Source: Nomia melanderi (taxonomy: Eukaryota; Arthropoda; Insecta; Hymenoptera; Halictidae). From it: a stretch of DNA of 64,000 bases. Below, piece by piece: positions 12,401 to 24,386 of this stretch; the first letter of the stretch is position 1, and the number at the start of each line of letters is the position of its first letter. A program made the translations under genes and the position numbers. The notes beneath the pieces were generated by a model. That model saw only the letters and a list, made by a program, of their open reading frames with translations. It was not told the origin of the DNA and did not search any database. The stretch is taken from the NCBI RefSeq assembly GCF_051020985.1, contig NC_135002.1:434001-498000 (forward strand). Direction: 5' to 3'.

Positions 12401-13480
12401 AAACCATCGGAAGCAGATTTCGGAGGCTGGAATCCCAAAAATTCCCCGGATCGATCCGAATCGAACGCGTCTCGAGCTGCAAATCGGTTTTCCAGTCCCG
12501 GTGCGGGACGATAGCAGGCCGTGCAACGAAATGAGATACGGATTGACCGAGATCATACGTTACGACCATAAAGTGGACAAAATCGATACCGGCCGAGCAA
12601 TCCACTTAACGGCGTTCTCTAAGCAGCCCGTGTACGTGATAAATCGAAGGCTGCGGACTATTTAGATATGCCGCGACGATGCACGGGAACAGATTATATG
12701 TTAACGAACAGTCTCGATGGGTCCCGTTCACGACGGGAATCGAATTCGTCTCGACCGTGGTTCGTCATTATCGAACACTCGTCGAGCGCAACTCGATTTA
12801 CTCCGTTAACGCTATTCCGCCGAGAAAACGGAGTGTACGTGAGGATGTGTCTCTGGGTCAGAAATGACCCATTTACGATTCGTCTCACGGTTCGTTGCGC
12901 AAAAGTGGCCAAGGCATCGCGGAACATTGTTCGCCGAGGTTGCTCGGAAACGAGGCTTGACCGTTGCGAATAAGTTTCGATCGTTTCGAGTGCTCGGCAG
13001 CCGAAGCGGCAAGCCCGCATCCTCGTGTCACGGTATCGAGTGAAACGCGCCACCCCTTCGCGGCGATTCCTCGGTCGAACCGCTTCAAGGAACACCGCCG
13101 AACGGTTCATCTATCTTTAGAAGTGAACGCCCACGCGAAAAAGCCGAAGCAGCCTTTTCCCCCGAGATTACGTTGTCCATTGAGGACGAACGCCGCGCCA
13201 TACGCGTAGAAAACCCGCGTAATATCGTCCCTGTGACAAGATCGTCACGCATGCTTCTTGCCCGCTATACAATGGCGCGAGAGAGGAGGGCTGGCGGACA
13301 GGCCGGCGGACGGCGGGCCGGCGGTGCGGCGGGGAGGCGGGGAGGCGGTGGTGCTGCGAGAAAAGCCGACCAACACTCGGGGGAGGGTAAGAGGCGCGGA
13401 CGGGGAAGGGTGTACGAGAGAGTCGCGAGCAGCACGGGAACAAATAGGTGACGCGCGTGTAGATGGAGGTTGCTCAACTT
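9450..13480. other. No gene seen; GC-rich and repeat-poor
   Basis: The 281-codon open frame at 9900-10745 minus begins at TTG and is matched by antisense frames, so it is not credited. ACC repeats occupy 10165-10183 and a CG run 10771-10784. A GGCGG-rich block (13290-13350) ends in a possible donor GAGG|GTAAGAG near 13387. ATGGCGGAC at 10068 is a possible YY1/Pho site; the 64-codon frame from it is Arg- and Pro-rich and unrecognised. Confidence 0.45.
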
Positions 13481-13575
13481 GACATCGCTTTCGTGACGTC
13501 ATACAAAATCACTTTACCTCGAGACGAAAGCAACTGCTGGTGCCCCGCGCGCTATCCTCGTTGCACGGTGCACGC

Positions 13576-13627
13576 GCGTCGTCGTCGCCGTCGTCGTCGT
13601 CCTCGTCGTCCTCGTCGTCGTCGTCGA
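13576..13627. repeat. (TCG)n trinucleotide repeat, imperfect
   Basis: About 17 trinucleotide units, mostly TCG/GTC with occasional CCG and CCT interruptions. Read in frame it would give Ser or Asp/Arg runs, but no surrounding frame is credible. Confidence 0.92.
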
Positions 13628-14219
13628 TGAAGAGCCGAACACGGGAGGGTGATAAAGAACACACGACGAACGCGGACGAGATGACGAGGATTCCCCCGGA
13701 GAGAGAGAGAAAGAGGAGGGCGAGAAGGACGGCACACGCGAGACAGTGCGACAGAGAGCGGACGATACAGCGTAAGTCTGTTGGGTAAGCGAGCGAGCGA
13801 GCGAACTAGCCCCGCTCTTCTCCGCCGACTGGCGGAGGACGTCGCTTCTTTGTTCTTCCTTCCTGCTCTCGCAGCTACTCTCGGAGCTTCACCACCACCA
13901 CCACCACCGCACACACAAACCACACGGACAGGCACACACACTCGGCTGACTAACGGAACGAAGTTAATCGGAGCACGTTAGAGTTCCTGTCTATCTCTCT
14001 TTCTCTATCGACTGCGTCCCTTAGCGTCACTGTTGCACTCCTCGATGCGTGTGCTCGTTCGCCGATGTACGGAGCTTCTTTCGATGCACCACCACGGATA
14101 CTCGGTCGGCTGTTAACAGTGCACTCGTACCGCGACACCCGACAGTTCGATTCGCAGTGAGCGCTTCCTCTTCGCGAAAATGATTCGACGACGAGCTACC
14201 AACGGAGATACACGTATAT

Positions 14220-14355
14220 TGTACACTTGGCGGTGTACGTATTCTATGTGTCTGTCTGTGTGTCTGTGGTATCCTTGCGTGTGTGTATACACGAGTGTAT
14301 ACACATGTACAAATATACAAATATATAGATACAGATGGATATATAGATGTACACA
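14220..14355. repeat. TG/TATA simple repeats with small inverted repeat
   Basis: GTACAC and GTGTAC form a short perfect inverted repeat around 14220-14240. TGTGTG and TATACA-type repeats then run to about 14350. Low-complexity sequence. Confidence 0.75.
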
Positions 14356-14479
14356 GAAAGTACAAGCACACGCGTCAGACACGTACACGACGGAAGAAAA
14401 CACTGTGTATACGTGACTGTTACCCTATCGTGAAGCGGCTTCCGACCAACGTCCGTACGCAAGCAAGGCCGGAGCACGA

Positions 14480-16250
14480 CTGAGCGCGTACGCGAACCGA
14501 CACTGGCCGAGCGTGTGGCCCACGACGCGGAGATACCCGACCGAACGTCGTACCGCTACAACACGAGTTCCGAGTCCCCCCGCTCCCCGGCCTGCCCCTC
14601 GCGCTCGAACCTCCAGCTAACCCCTCCCCCACCGCCGCTCCGAATCCGCCGCACCGTACCCAACGTTCCTCTCGTTCCACTCGTTCCTCCCCGTTCCTCT
14701 TTCCCTCCGCGCTTATATCTCCTGCTTAAACCCGTACACGTCCTTCGGTGTACGAGACGTAACGCGATTTTTCCTCGGCGAAAACTAACGCGTGCACGGC
14801 TCCGCCGAAAACCCATATCCGCGGCCGAATAATCGCTACCTGTGCCTTTTTTCTCACGGCATCGACTAGGGTCGGCTTTTGGATCGGCCGCCGAACAGGT
14901 GTGAGGCAACGCGGTGGGGCACCGGGGTTAAAGAGACTAGGGGAATGCTAAGTGATTCCTGCAGAACGGCGTGCTCCTACAGTCTATTATTCCGATGATT
15001 ATTATTCTTATTCGGCCGGAGAATTTCGACAGCCCCTGCGCCGAGAGAACTCGGTTCCCAGATTTTCGGGGATCCAAGGAAACGGCGAATGCCCCGAATG
15101 CTCTCGTACCTGTGAACGTTCAACCAACGAAATAATCTACGGTATCGTCGCGACGTTACTCGAGTCGCCCGGAGCTCGATAAAAATGGCGTAGGCTGCGC
15201 TCGAACCTTTCTGCGATAATAAATCGACTTAACCTTAGATTTTCCGTGTCGAGCACGGAAGACGGCGCGAACGAAGCGAGCCAGCCGACGCGAACCGGTA
15301 GGTAGTTCGCGCTGAATTTAATGGCAGATAGGAAGGGTACATTATACCCAATGGGGCATACGTGGAATTTAGTGGATGTACGCGCGTCTAAGTACCGTAA
15401 TGCGATATGATAATGCGCCGCGCGCGTGGTTTTGTGCGAACGGCCACGTGAAATATCGTGGCGAGCGCACCGTGTGTGTCTGCGAGACCGCGCGCGTACT
15501 CGTTCACCTGGGGAAAAAACGCCCAACCCTTTTCTTTGCCAATTTTCTTTCCAGCCGGCCCGACGTTTCCTCGCGATTTCCGTTGATGACTCGATCGATA
15601 CGCGGTGGAACCTCGTTTATCCGAACGAGTTGGAAGCAACGCGGCTCGAACGATCGAACAGCGAAACAAGCGAGAAAACGGTGCATCGACGATACAGGGT
15701 CTGGATAATCGAGCTTCCACTGTACATCGGTTTCCCGAGCGACATTATTTTCGAAAGAGCGCGAGAAACGGTTCTCGGAGGAAAGGGGGGATATCGGCGC
15801 GTTCCCCGAAGAGGCGACGTCGTCGCGAGCGATCAGCTGGCGAAACGAAAGCGAAAGCGACTCGATACGTTTTAACTTATCAGCGATTAAGCGTGCGAGT
15901 TATTAAAACGCCCCCACCGTAACTACCCGTTGCTATCTTCGCGCGCGTTTCTTCCTTTCACCGAGTAAAAGTGAACAATTTAATGCTGGACAGATCTACG
16001 TTCCCTTTTTTCAACGGCGCGCACTCGGATCGGAGATCCTCCCGGTTTCCCAACGAGGATCCGGCTAAAAGTCGTCGACGAGAGATGGAGGGGACAGGCA
16101 TAAGGGTTAAAAGCACTGCGCGATAAAAATGACTCTTGCGGCTCTGTGTTTCCCCCTAGACGAAACTAAGCGGTTCTCATTCATCGAGGACCCTACGGAT
16201 TTCGATGGTCGATCGACGTCATTCGCGTCATTTCGAGGCGGCGACGTAGC
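14480..16250. other. No gene seen
   Basis: Pyrimidine-rich near 14570-14720, otherwise mixed. Frames of up to 149 codons (15426-15875 plus) overlap others on both strands and show no known motif. Confidence 0.5.
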
Positions 16251-16336
16251 TAGTGGTTCCCAAACTTTGTTACTCGAGTAACGGTATTTTGGTTCTTACA
16301 CCACTTTCGCAATGCATTCGGAAACTTATCGATCTT
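16251..16336 (+). mobile_element. hAT-like transposon end, fragment
   Basis: TAGTGGTTCCCAAACTTTG at 16251-16269 matches the start typical of hAT-superfamily elements (CAGTGGTTCYCAA). The fragment runs about 85 bases and is then cut by the TTAA element at 16337. The partner end and the 8-base target duplication are not found, so only a remnant is present. Confidence 0.45.
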
Positions 16337-16485
16337 TTAACCCTTTGCGGACGATTTAATTACTCGAATAGCAAGTGAGTGCATAGTTCCTTTTTTTTCT
16401 ATCGTTTAAGCATTCGATGTACAATTTCGCTTCACACGTTGCAAGCTTCGTGTACTTTGAAGAGTCTTCGTCCGCGAAAGGTTGA
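16337..16485. mobile_element. Small TTAA-flanked element, piggyBac-type MITE
   Basis: The left end reads TTAACCCTTTGCGGACGA (16337 onward). The right end, read on the minus strand, is TTCAACCTTTCGCGGACGA (ending 16485). The inverted ends match over about 17 bases with a small indel; the right TTAA has decayed to TTGAA. The 149-base interior has no coding capacity. TTAA target sites with CCC-initial ends are the hallmark of piggyBac-superfamily elements. It seems to sit inside an older hAT-like fragment. Confidence 0.6.
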
Positions 16486-19400
16486 AAAACCTCGATGATG
16501 CAGGAAAGCGATCCGGTCGTATCGGTCCGGTGTTCGCGGCCGCTCGTGCCGACGAAACGTCCGTTAGCGGCGCGTCGAGTCGAACGTGTGTGCGCGCAGA
16601 AAATCAGTAGGTCAAGGGAAAATTCTTGAAGGAAAGTTAAAAGGGACAGAAAGAAGGGAGAGGCGTAGCGTCGGTGACGCGCGATACCGATTCTGGGACA
16701 CCGGTTGAATTCCCCTGTCTGCAGAGGAAGAACGAACCGGAACGCGTAATTGAAAATGAAGAAAGATGCACGCGTTTAAAAATAGCCCGTGAAACAAGGA
16801 ACTTATCGATCGTTAATTACGCAACCCGGACCGAGAAAACATTTCGAAAGAGCCACGTGATCGACGGTTCAGTTCGTTCGTCTGGATGCCGGCCACGCTC
16901 TGTGACACGCTTTATTCTCGCCCGTCTTCGGCGGAACTGGAACAATATTTTCCAATGAAATTAACAGTAATAGCGTCGATAAATTATTTATCGAGGATTC
17001 AGTTCGCTTTCATTCCGATTTCGTTTTCTCATCTGCGATTATCGCCGGTTATCTCCGTCCCGCGTCGACTTTACGGAATTAATCTTATCTACGCCGACCC
17101 GTCCGTCGCAAATTGTGTACATGCAAACGATTCCCGCCGTTCGACGTTCGCAACGTCGATTCGTCTGGTACATTAACAATTCAATGTTGATCTTCTTCGA
17201 GGTTGTCGACATTCTATTTTCCTGCTTTTCGCTCGAATAGAAATTCATTTCGGTCGTATCGCGCGGCGGTCGCTTTGTTCGTTTGTCGGATTTATTTACG
17301 TGTCACGGGAATAACGATCGCGAATAATTCGCCGAAGAAGATTGGCAGATATTTTAGCCGAAACTAATATCCCGCTTTGTCGTTTCTCGTTACGTTGTTA
17401 TTTCTGTAACAAAGGGATTACATATCCCGTGTACGAACAAACCAAATCACGGTCGAATCAAATCAAACGATTATGCGCGGTGCGCGAGGCTCGCGCGCCG
17501 TGGAAACAATTGCGGGGAGCACACGGGATACAACATCGAATCAGGAAATTGCGACGGATCGATATTTCGGCTTAACTTGTACGGTCACGCGTTCCTGCAC
17601 GCCGCCGACTATTTTTCAGGTTACCGTGCAGCTTAACGAATTTAAAATGGCTCCTTAGGGCAAGGGAACTTCGGCCCAGCCCGTCCCCACTTCCGACGGA
17701 CCCCTGGACGCGATCGAAACCTCTAACATCGAATGCCGCGACTGTTTCTCCGGTTACAGTCCGTTCCGTTCGCAAAACCGACCGTTTCAATTCCGTGCGT
17801 TCACCGACGCGCACTATCGGACTCGAATATTTGAGCAAACGCTAACTTGGAATTAACGAACGTCTCTTTGATATTTATAATTCAGTGTTTTGTTTGGCCG
17901 ACGACGATCCGATCGAGAACCACCGATCTGTCATGCATTTAGAGCGTCGTTTAACGACGCTCCAGATTCCACGTTTCAAGCCTACACTGTTACAGAACAA
18001 ATAAGAAAGGGAAGCGCGAGCATTATCGTAAATAGTCGATACGTTATCGTCATAACCCGTCGCGACGTGAACTCGCGAAGCTGTATTATGTGAAAATGGA
18101 AATCATTGAATAAATTTGTCTGCCAACGCGTATCCTAAAATACGAGTTAATCGATATCTCGGCGAGATTTACTCTTGTTATTTAACGAAGAAATGCCAAC
18201 TACGCTGCTCGGCAATTCGAGAACCGGAGATCGGTTTTAAAATATATTTCATTTGGAAAAATGTGCAATGCCGAGTGACTCGACGGCGACGGTCATCGAT
18301 AGAGCGAATCGCGGAACGCAGAGAAACGGAGGAACAGGAGAAAGAGTGGGAAAGACGCGTAAGGTCGCTCCTCGAAAAAGGATGCATTATTTAAGGAACT
18401 CGGGTTTCGAATGGAACGCCGCGGGAGCAAGTTTCGGCACGGCTTTTGTCTTGAGTTTATGCCGTAACGTTTCAGTCAGCTCGAATGAAAGTTATCTTCT
18501 GTTAGGACGAGGAAGGGTCGATCGTAGTGGGAGAAGATGCTCGGTCGTCGGGTAGCGCGAGGCGTCGAGGGGAACGAGGGACGGCGAGGGGCGGCGAGCG
18601 GCGGCGAGGGGCGGCGAGCGGGGAACAACTGGAGACAGGTGGGCGGGAGAGGGGTCGCCGGAGGAGAAGCGGAGAAGCGGTCGAGCGGAGGGGCGGAGGG
18701 GCGGCCGGCCGTACAGGCGGAGGCGCAAGGAGGAGAAACGATGCGCAGTACAGCGCAAAATAGACGCACCGAGGCTCTCTTGCTCGTTTGTATTCGTTTT
18801 GCCTCGAACCGACATACTTCCAGCCGATATCGGCTACCGACTCCCCTTTCTACCTAACCAGTCTACGTTACTTTCCTTGTTTCGCGTTGTTGGTAGAACT
18901 GGAGGCACGGGACGACGCACGGTGTTGCGTCCGATAAGCCGAAACCGAGTCGACGTTTAACGGACTGTAAACTCGCCATGCTCTAAGAAATATTTCTACG
19001 ACTCTTCCACCGAAACATTTACTTCGTCGAATAATCAATTAGCGCGACGTTCTCTTGCGAACGCAACTGGAGACGAGTCTCGGTTCCAGGTATCCATAAA
19101 TTAGAGCGTTATCGCGCGCTCGGTTGACGCAACGAATTGAAATTCGACCTTGATAGTAGGTTTATCATCGTTAATTGATCGCTGGCGACAACTCCTCGCC
19201 GATAAGCAGGCACGGCGGGCCGCGACACGGCCGCGGAAAATCGGCGCGAATAATCGTGATATAAAAGGCGAGTAAACAACGCCGGGCGCGGGGTAAAGGC
19301 TGGATCCAATGCATTGAACGGTCAACGACGTTCTGGCTCGTGCGCACACGGGGCCGCGCAACACGTGACCAAGCACCTAGCCAGCGAGAGCGTGCCTAGT

Positions 19401-20442
19401 CGAGTGGGGAAAGCCTTTTCCCTCGAGTTTCGTGCACGAGTAATGACAATCGAGGCTGCGAGAGGAAGGTGTATGATTGCGACGTGATGCGAATCGAGAC
19501 TACCCACCGAACTTTCTTGAATATTACAGCACCGACGTCAACCATTTATCCTGCCAGGATTTTCGGATAAATGGACATTACAATTACCGGGATTCTTGTC
19601 CTTTCTTAACCTTGCGCCCCGAAACGCTTCCGTCTCCGATTTCGACGAATTTCACGGGAAAATATATTTAGCGCTGCGTATTCTATTTTGTAGGCCGATA
19701 AATGTCATAATTATAAATTGCATTGTTTACCGCGAGGTATACGCAAGGTTAAAAATATTTGTTCGTCTACTGGGGCGACCAAGGCCGAAAAAGTTGTCGA
19801 AAACGACGTCTCCGATAATAGAGTGGAAGGTCGTGGAAATCGGCGATGAGCTTCTCTAAATAATTACCGCGACAAAGCGCGGAGGGAGAATCGACTGGAA
19901 GCGTGTGCTCGACCGGACGAGGAACGGCGAAAGAGAAATGAAACGGCGGGTAGAGAAAAACGCGCGTCAGGACTCGTTTCGTAGTGGGGCCGTCGGGAGC
20001 GTTGTACTCCGGGTGTCTTGTAATTGAACAGCCGACGAGCCACCGAACTTCCTCGCGTCCGTTCCACCCGTAAGGGAGAGAAGAAAACCGTTCCTATTTC
20101 TGGCCGGTTCCGAGGCCTGATCCTACTACGGGCTGCGAACAGCCCAGGATTAGAAGGTTGTTTGTCCTCGCGACGGAATCCTCGTGTTTCCGCTTTTCGA
20201 GCAACGATCCTCGCCGCGTCTATTTTTACTTGTTGCGACGAGAGGCTCTGCCCGCTGTTACGCCCCCGACAAGTAATCCCTGGTCGCGCGCGCTCTAACG
20301 TCTCGATGTGTTTTTCTTAAGTTAGCTGCGAACTCTGTCATTCGTTTCGTTCGCCATACGGGCGAAATTGTTCAATTTCGGTCGAGGCAAATTTTCGCTA
20401 ACTTGTTGCAAAACGCGTACAATTAATTTCATAATAATAATG
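16486..20442. other. No gene seen
   Basis: Several frames of 60-107 codons, none credible. A G-rich block at 18565-18720 (GGCGAG-type repeats) has GGG runs but spaced too widely for a textbook four-tract quadruplex. CAG|GTGGGC at about 18643 is donor-like. AT-richer patches occur at 16920-17110 and 19640-19760. Confidence 0.5.
18570..18625. repeat. GGCGAG/GGCGAGC short tandem repeat
   Basis: Imperfect repeats of GGCGAGGGGCGGCGAGC type, purine-rich on the plus strand. Low-complexity sequence. Confidence 0.75.
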
Positions 20443-20675
20443 TTAACCCTTTGAACTCTGTACGCTTCAATATTGCACCAGGAATAATATTGAATATTTT
20501 AATGAATCAAAGAAACTACCCTAAAATTATTAGATTTTCCACACAATCGAATTTTGTGCTGAAAAGAAAGATAAAAGATCGAAGGAGTGTTATAGCATTT
20601 TTTAATTTCACTAGAGATACTGTAAAAATTAGTCGCAGTTGCTGATAGATTTCCATCTGGAGTGCTAAGGGTTAA
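20443..20675 (+). mobile_element. TTAA-flanked MITE, family A, copy 1
   Basis: TTAA at both edges (20443-20446 and 20672-20675). The left end is TTAACCCTTTGAACTC and the right end, on the minus strand, is TTAACCCTTAGCACTCC: imperfect inverted ends sharing TTAACCCTT and a CTC triplet. The 233-base body is AT-rich, unlike its flanks. A full-length homologue in opposite orientation lies at 32384-32621, which shows dispersal by transposition. It carries no transposase; it fits a non-autonomous piggyBac-type element. A 64-codon frame inside it is not considered coding. Confidence 0.8.
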
Positions 20676-21997
20676 TAATAACTGCAGTTGGTTTTTTTGT
20701 AACAGTGACTAAAATTCTGTAGATGTGCATCTTCTCGAAGGTAATAAATATTATTGAAAGGTGAAGAGGGTATCGTTTCGGCGACTAAACGACAGTACTA
20801 CCGAGGAGTACACTGGATTGTAACTCCTCCGGGGTAGCTGACCTAAGGAAGAAACAAAATTGGAGGAGAATACGATGTATTCCGGGCAGGTATATGAACG
20901 GGGGACAGGCTCCGGCGAGAACAGTGTTCTTCGGTCGAAGGCCACGGTTTCGAGGCTGAGAACACTCGGACTAATTTATTCGGAAATATTCATGCGGTGA
21001 CGAGGATGCTCGCCGTGCTCGTGACCAACTGAACGCGTTCGCTAGAATCCCAGCCGACGCGATAATAAACAAACTCCGCTCCCTGTTATTTCCGAATTAA
21101 CCCTTGTCAAATTTAAACCGTTCCCCGAGCCTCTTTCGCGCAATTTCACAGAATCGCTGCGACTCTTTGTCCCTCGACGCTTTTACTTCGATCTGCGCTT
21201 CGTAAGAGGAAAATCTTGGTAAAAATATTGCAAATTACAGTCTCGACGGACAAATATTCGTGCACAAATATTTGTAAATAAATCGATCGGCTATAAGAAT
21301 GAATTGTTAGCATATCGAGTTTAGTGGAATCGAACGAAATTCCTCGGTTGTCCTGCTCGCAGCGTTTCTCCTTTCGCAGCGTGGAAGCGTGGCACGCGAC
21401 GATCCGTCGACAGAGTCGCAAGCAAGAAAGTGGATCCAGCTCCGATCCGATCGCGGAAAAAATCCTCGGCCGCTCGGTTGAATCGGAAGAGTGGAATCGT
21501 CGGTTCGAAAGTGAGCAGAAGCTTCGACCGGGCCTTTGCGAGACCAATGGCAGGATCACCGAAGGGCTTTAAAGGGGTTAAACAACCGAGACCTTTCGAA
21601 TTCGAGGGGTACCTGGCTCTCTTTCGTGAATCCGCTGCGGCGGAGGGGCCGAGGGGCGGGAGGAACGCCGGGGACGCTGGTGGGGAGCTGTTCGTTGACT
21701 TTACCGGGAACATTGAGATTTAATATCTCGAGAAGGACGTCGCGGCGTGGCCACTCGCGGGGGAAAGAAGTCGGCCGCAGAGAACAGCTCGAAAGTTGCG
21801 CGCGGCTCGCTTCGCTATCGCATTCGCGCTTTAACTCTGTCCGTGCCAGGCTTTTTGGAAGCGTCCGGAATCTTTCGTATCGTTCGTCGAGCTGCGCGTT
21901 CGATCGCGCATTGTCCTGGAGATTTTAAACGTAATTCGGCAAGCATAAATATCACTGGTATCGCGATTCTTGGCCTACTATTCGACATTTCCGCTCG
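20676..21997. other. No gene seen
   Basis: Frames of 130-137 codons overlap each other at 21146-21928 on opposite strands. TTAACCCTTG at about 21098 and AAGGGGTTAA at about 21575 could be ends of another TTAA element, but the inner bases do not match. Confidence 0.45.
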
Positions 21998-23140
21998 TCA
22001 GCCAGCGACTCGAAAGTGCCGCTCACCGGCGACCGCGGCGATCATCGCGATAATTTTCCGCCGATCCTGCGCGACAGCGCCGGAACCTACCCCAACGCGA
22101 TGCACGAGAAGGTAATTGGGCTGGACGGCGACTCGACGTCGACTCGACGTCGAAATATTCATTACCGTGTCCGCGGGAATCGAACGACAGCTGCCGCGCA
22201 GGGCAACCGGGGCGGGCAGAGAATATATCTTATTTCTTTCGTACACATGCACACGCGTACAGCTCGCAATATGCCCGAGTAAAAAAAAAACTAATTCTAA
22301 ATTATTTAAACACGTCGCAGTTTCTGTCGTCGGCGAGCGCGCGAACGGAAATCTTAACGATATTACCGATACATCTATAACTTTATCGACAGTCGCAATA
22401 CCGTCGCGCACTAATATTACTGGAAAGCCATCGACACCAAAATCGTATAAACACGGATTATCCGGCACGCGGGCCAGGACAAAAGCCTCTGTCTTCCGTT
22501 TGTTCGGCTCGTCCGTCCCGTCCGTCCGTCCGTCCGTCCGTCCGTCCGTCCGTCCGCCGGTCGACGAGGAAACGAACGGAAGAGAGGCGGGAGCGGAGGG
22601 GGGAGGTGGACACCCGGTGCAGTTTGAAAGAGTAAAACGAAGACAGAACCAGCCAGGACTACTCGACTGCCCCCGTCCTCGTCCCTCCAAGGATAGACCC
22701 GGCCGTTCTGCTCGTTCCTCGCCCTCCGCCCCATTCGTTCCTCTCTCGCGCCGTGCAGCTTTCGAGTACCGCGCTCTCCTATTCGAGACGCTCGATATTT
22801 TAATTCCTGCCGATCGACCGACTACCTCCGAGCCGCCTTCTTTCGCGGATATCGTTCCTGCCGTTCCACGGAGTAAATAACCAGCTGGCAAAGAAATTGT
22901 TTCCTCGTTGCCGTTCGCATCGGAATCTTCAGCGACTGGCAGGGCACGATCACTGTAACCTGTACAACCAATTAACGCGCTGCCGACGACTAACCCTTCG
23001 CGACGACCGCTGTCGTAATCTATAATATCCCTAGCATTTCGAACAGCGATCGGTTCCGGCGAACTCGAACTCGAACCCTCTTCTTCGCGTGTCCGAAAGA
23101 TATTTTCCAGGCAACGAAGCGAATACGGTGCACCGTGCAA
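21998..23140 (-). other. Longest open frame of the window (380 codons), coding status doubtful
   Basis: The frame opens at a TTG and has no ATG until about residue 327, so it could only be an internal exon. It contains an (ACGG)n tract translating to Gly-Arg-Thr-Asp repeats and Ser- and Pro-rich stretches. No domain, signal peptide or membrane segment is recognised. A 254-codon frame is open on the opposite strand over 22116-22880, which shows that local composition is poor in stops. The length is well above what I would expect by chance for this much sequence, so it is recorded rather than dismissed. Confidence 0.08.
22512..22556. repeat. (CCGT)n tetranucleotide repeat
   Basis: About ten uninterrupted CCGT units. 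A four-base unit is frameshift-prone, which argues that the surrounding open frame is not under coding selection. Confidence 0.95.
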
Positions 23141-23149
23141 CGAGAGAGA

Positions 23150-23526
23150 AAAGGAGGACGGGCATCTGATCGTTGATCATCGGAACGTAAAAATACGCGG
23201 AGGTATTCGAGCCGTGAAGAGTAATGAATAATTGGCAGTTCGGATGGTTAAGGCTGAGAAATTGGAGGGGTAGACTCGGCAATGCGCACGGCGCGGTGTC
23301 GCGGTTGTTCGATTCCGCGGCAACGAGATACGCGGGTGCGGAGAAGAAATCGAGTATACCGCTACGACACGAGTTCCGAGTCGTTCTCCCCTTCGCACGG
23401 TCTCGTTCCCTCCCCCGCCGGTCGGCGTAGTTCGGTTTCGTCTCTTTCTCTCTCCCTTTCCTTCTTTCTCCATCTGCTCCTCTCTCTTTCTCTCTTCCGT
23501 TGCCACGTTGGTACTCCTGCTATTAC
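23150..23526. other. No gene seen
   Basis: Mixed sequence ending in a CT-rich stretch (23430-23500). No frame worth noting. Confidence 0.5.
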
Positions 23527-23835
23527 TATACGGGGTGTCCCAGCTTTTAATGGGCGAACATCGAAAGTCATTGCGTGCAGGTCTGTGCAACAATCGCGTA
23601 TTATGAATATAAACACGGGTTATCGACTGAAACATCTTCGCTAATATTCTACCAGCCTGAGTAAAAGCAAAACGTAAACGCGAATCGATTAGATACGTTA
23701 AAAGTTTCGAAGAGAAATGCAAAATACGATGCGAACGCGGTGACAGCGATATTCTGATTCGATTCGTTATCGATCACTCGGAGCAACGGGTACACCGGCA
23801 ACGTCTGGTCGCGACGAATCGGGACACCCCGTATA
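23527..23835. mobile_element. DNA transposon remnant with perfect 15-base inverted ends
   Basis: TATACGGGGTGTCCC begins at 23527 and its exact reverse complement ends at 23835. The outer TATA may include a TA target duplication, as in Tc1/mariner-type elements. The 309-base interior has no plausible transposase, so this is non-autonomous or internally deleted. Fourteen of the fifteen end bases recur alone at 49603-49616, as expected for a dispersed family. Superfamily assignment is uncertain. Confidence 0.65.
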
Positions 23836-24342
23836 CCTTCCACTTCCTCGACCGTCCTTCGCGAGTACACTGCAATTTTTCTCGGTTAGCGGGAGCCGAG
23901 CCGGTGAGGCCAAACATGAAAATCAAACTTCAAGGAAATTCCTGATTCCCGGCGACCGTCCGCGCGCGTCTTTCGCCTTTCGCTTTTCGCCTTTCGTCGA
24001 CGCTGCTTTCGTCCCAGCTCCGAGCCGGAACGAAAGGAAGCGAGCAGCTTCCCTTTTGTGACGATGTTATCGCCCCCGCCGATGTCCCCCGAACATTTTT
24101 TCGTTTTTCCGTCGAGAAACCTCTCGGACAATGTCGCCTTGCGAATGGAACACAGTGGACCGGCCGATAACGAGCTTAATACGTTACGAATGCGTTGCGC
24201 GAATTCGCGTCGCAGGAAATTGCGCTGCGCGAGAGTTTCCTCGTGTAAAGCGAATAACGCGAAGCGACGCGTTTTGAGTGATCATTGCGCCGCGCCAACT
24301 TTCTCTGTGTTTCACGAAGAATGAAAAGAGAGCGAGAGAAGC
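23836..24342. other. No gene seen
   Basis: Short overlapping frames only. Purine-rich from about 24310. Confidence 0.5.
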
Positions 24343-24386
24343 GAGGAAAAAGAGAGGAAAAAGAGAGGAAAAAGAGAGGAAAAAGG
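24343..24386 (+). repeat. 11-base tandem repeat, four copies
   Basis: The unit GAGGAAAAAGA is repeated four times with a degenerate end. A reading frame through it gives a Lys/Arg/Glu-rich peptide from an ATG at about 24321. CAAG|GTAAGG at 24401-24410 is a good donor sequence directly downstream. GA-rich repeats of this kind act as splicing enhancers in other genes. Confidence 0.9.

Larger units (their letters stand above)
13485..14480. promoter_or_regulatory. Promoter- and 5'-leader-like region with CRE palindrome
   Basis: TGACGTCA (13494-13501) is followed by (TCG)n, GAGA-rich, CCA and CA repeats, and then TG/TA repeats to about 14350. This succession of low-complexity tracts in CpG-dense DNA is typical of insect promoters and long untranslated first exons. 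GTAAGT (about 13772) and GTAAGC (about 13790) are possible plus-strand donors. A GCAGTG initiator-like sequence lies near 14155. No start codon with a credible frame follows, so any exon here would be untranslated. Direction is uncertain. Confidence 0.3.

Noticed and set aside
21098..21580. TTAACCCTTG ... AAGGGGTTAA as ends of another TTAA element
   Set aside because: The pair matches only at TTAACCC; inner bases disagree and the interior is not AT-rich.
22116..22880. 254-codon frame on the plus strand
   Set aside because: Antisense to the 380-codon frame and spans the (CCGT)n repeat. Better explained by low stop density.
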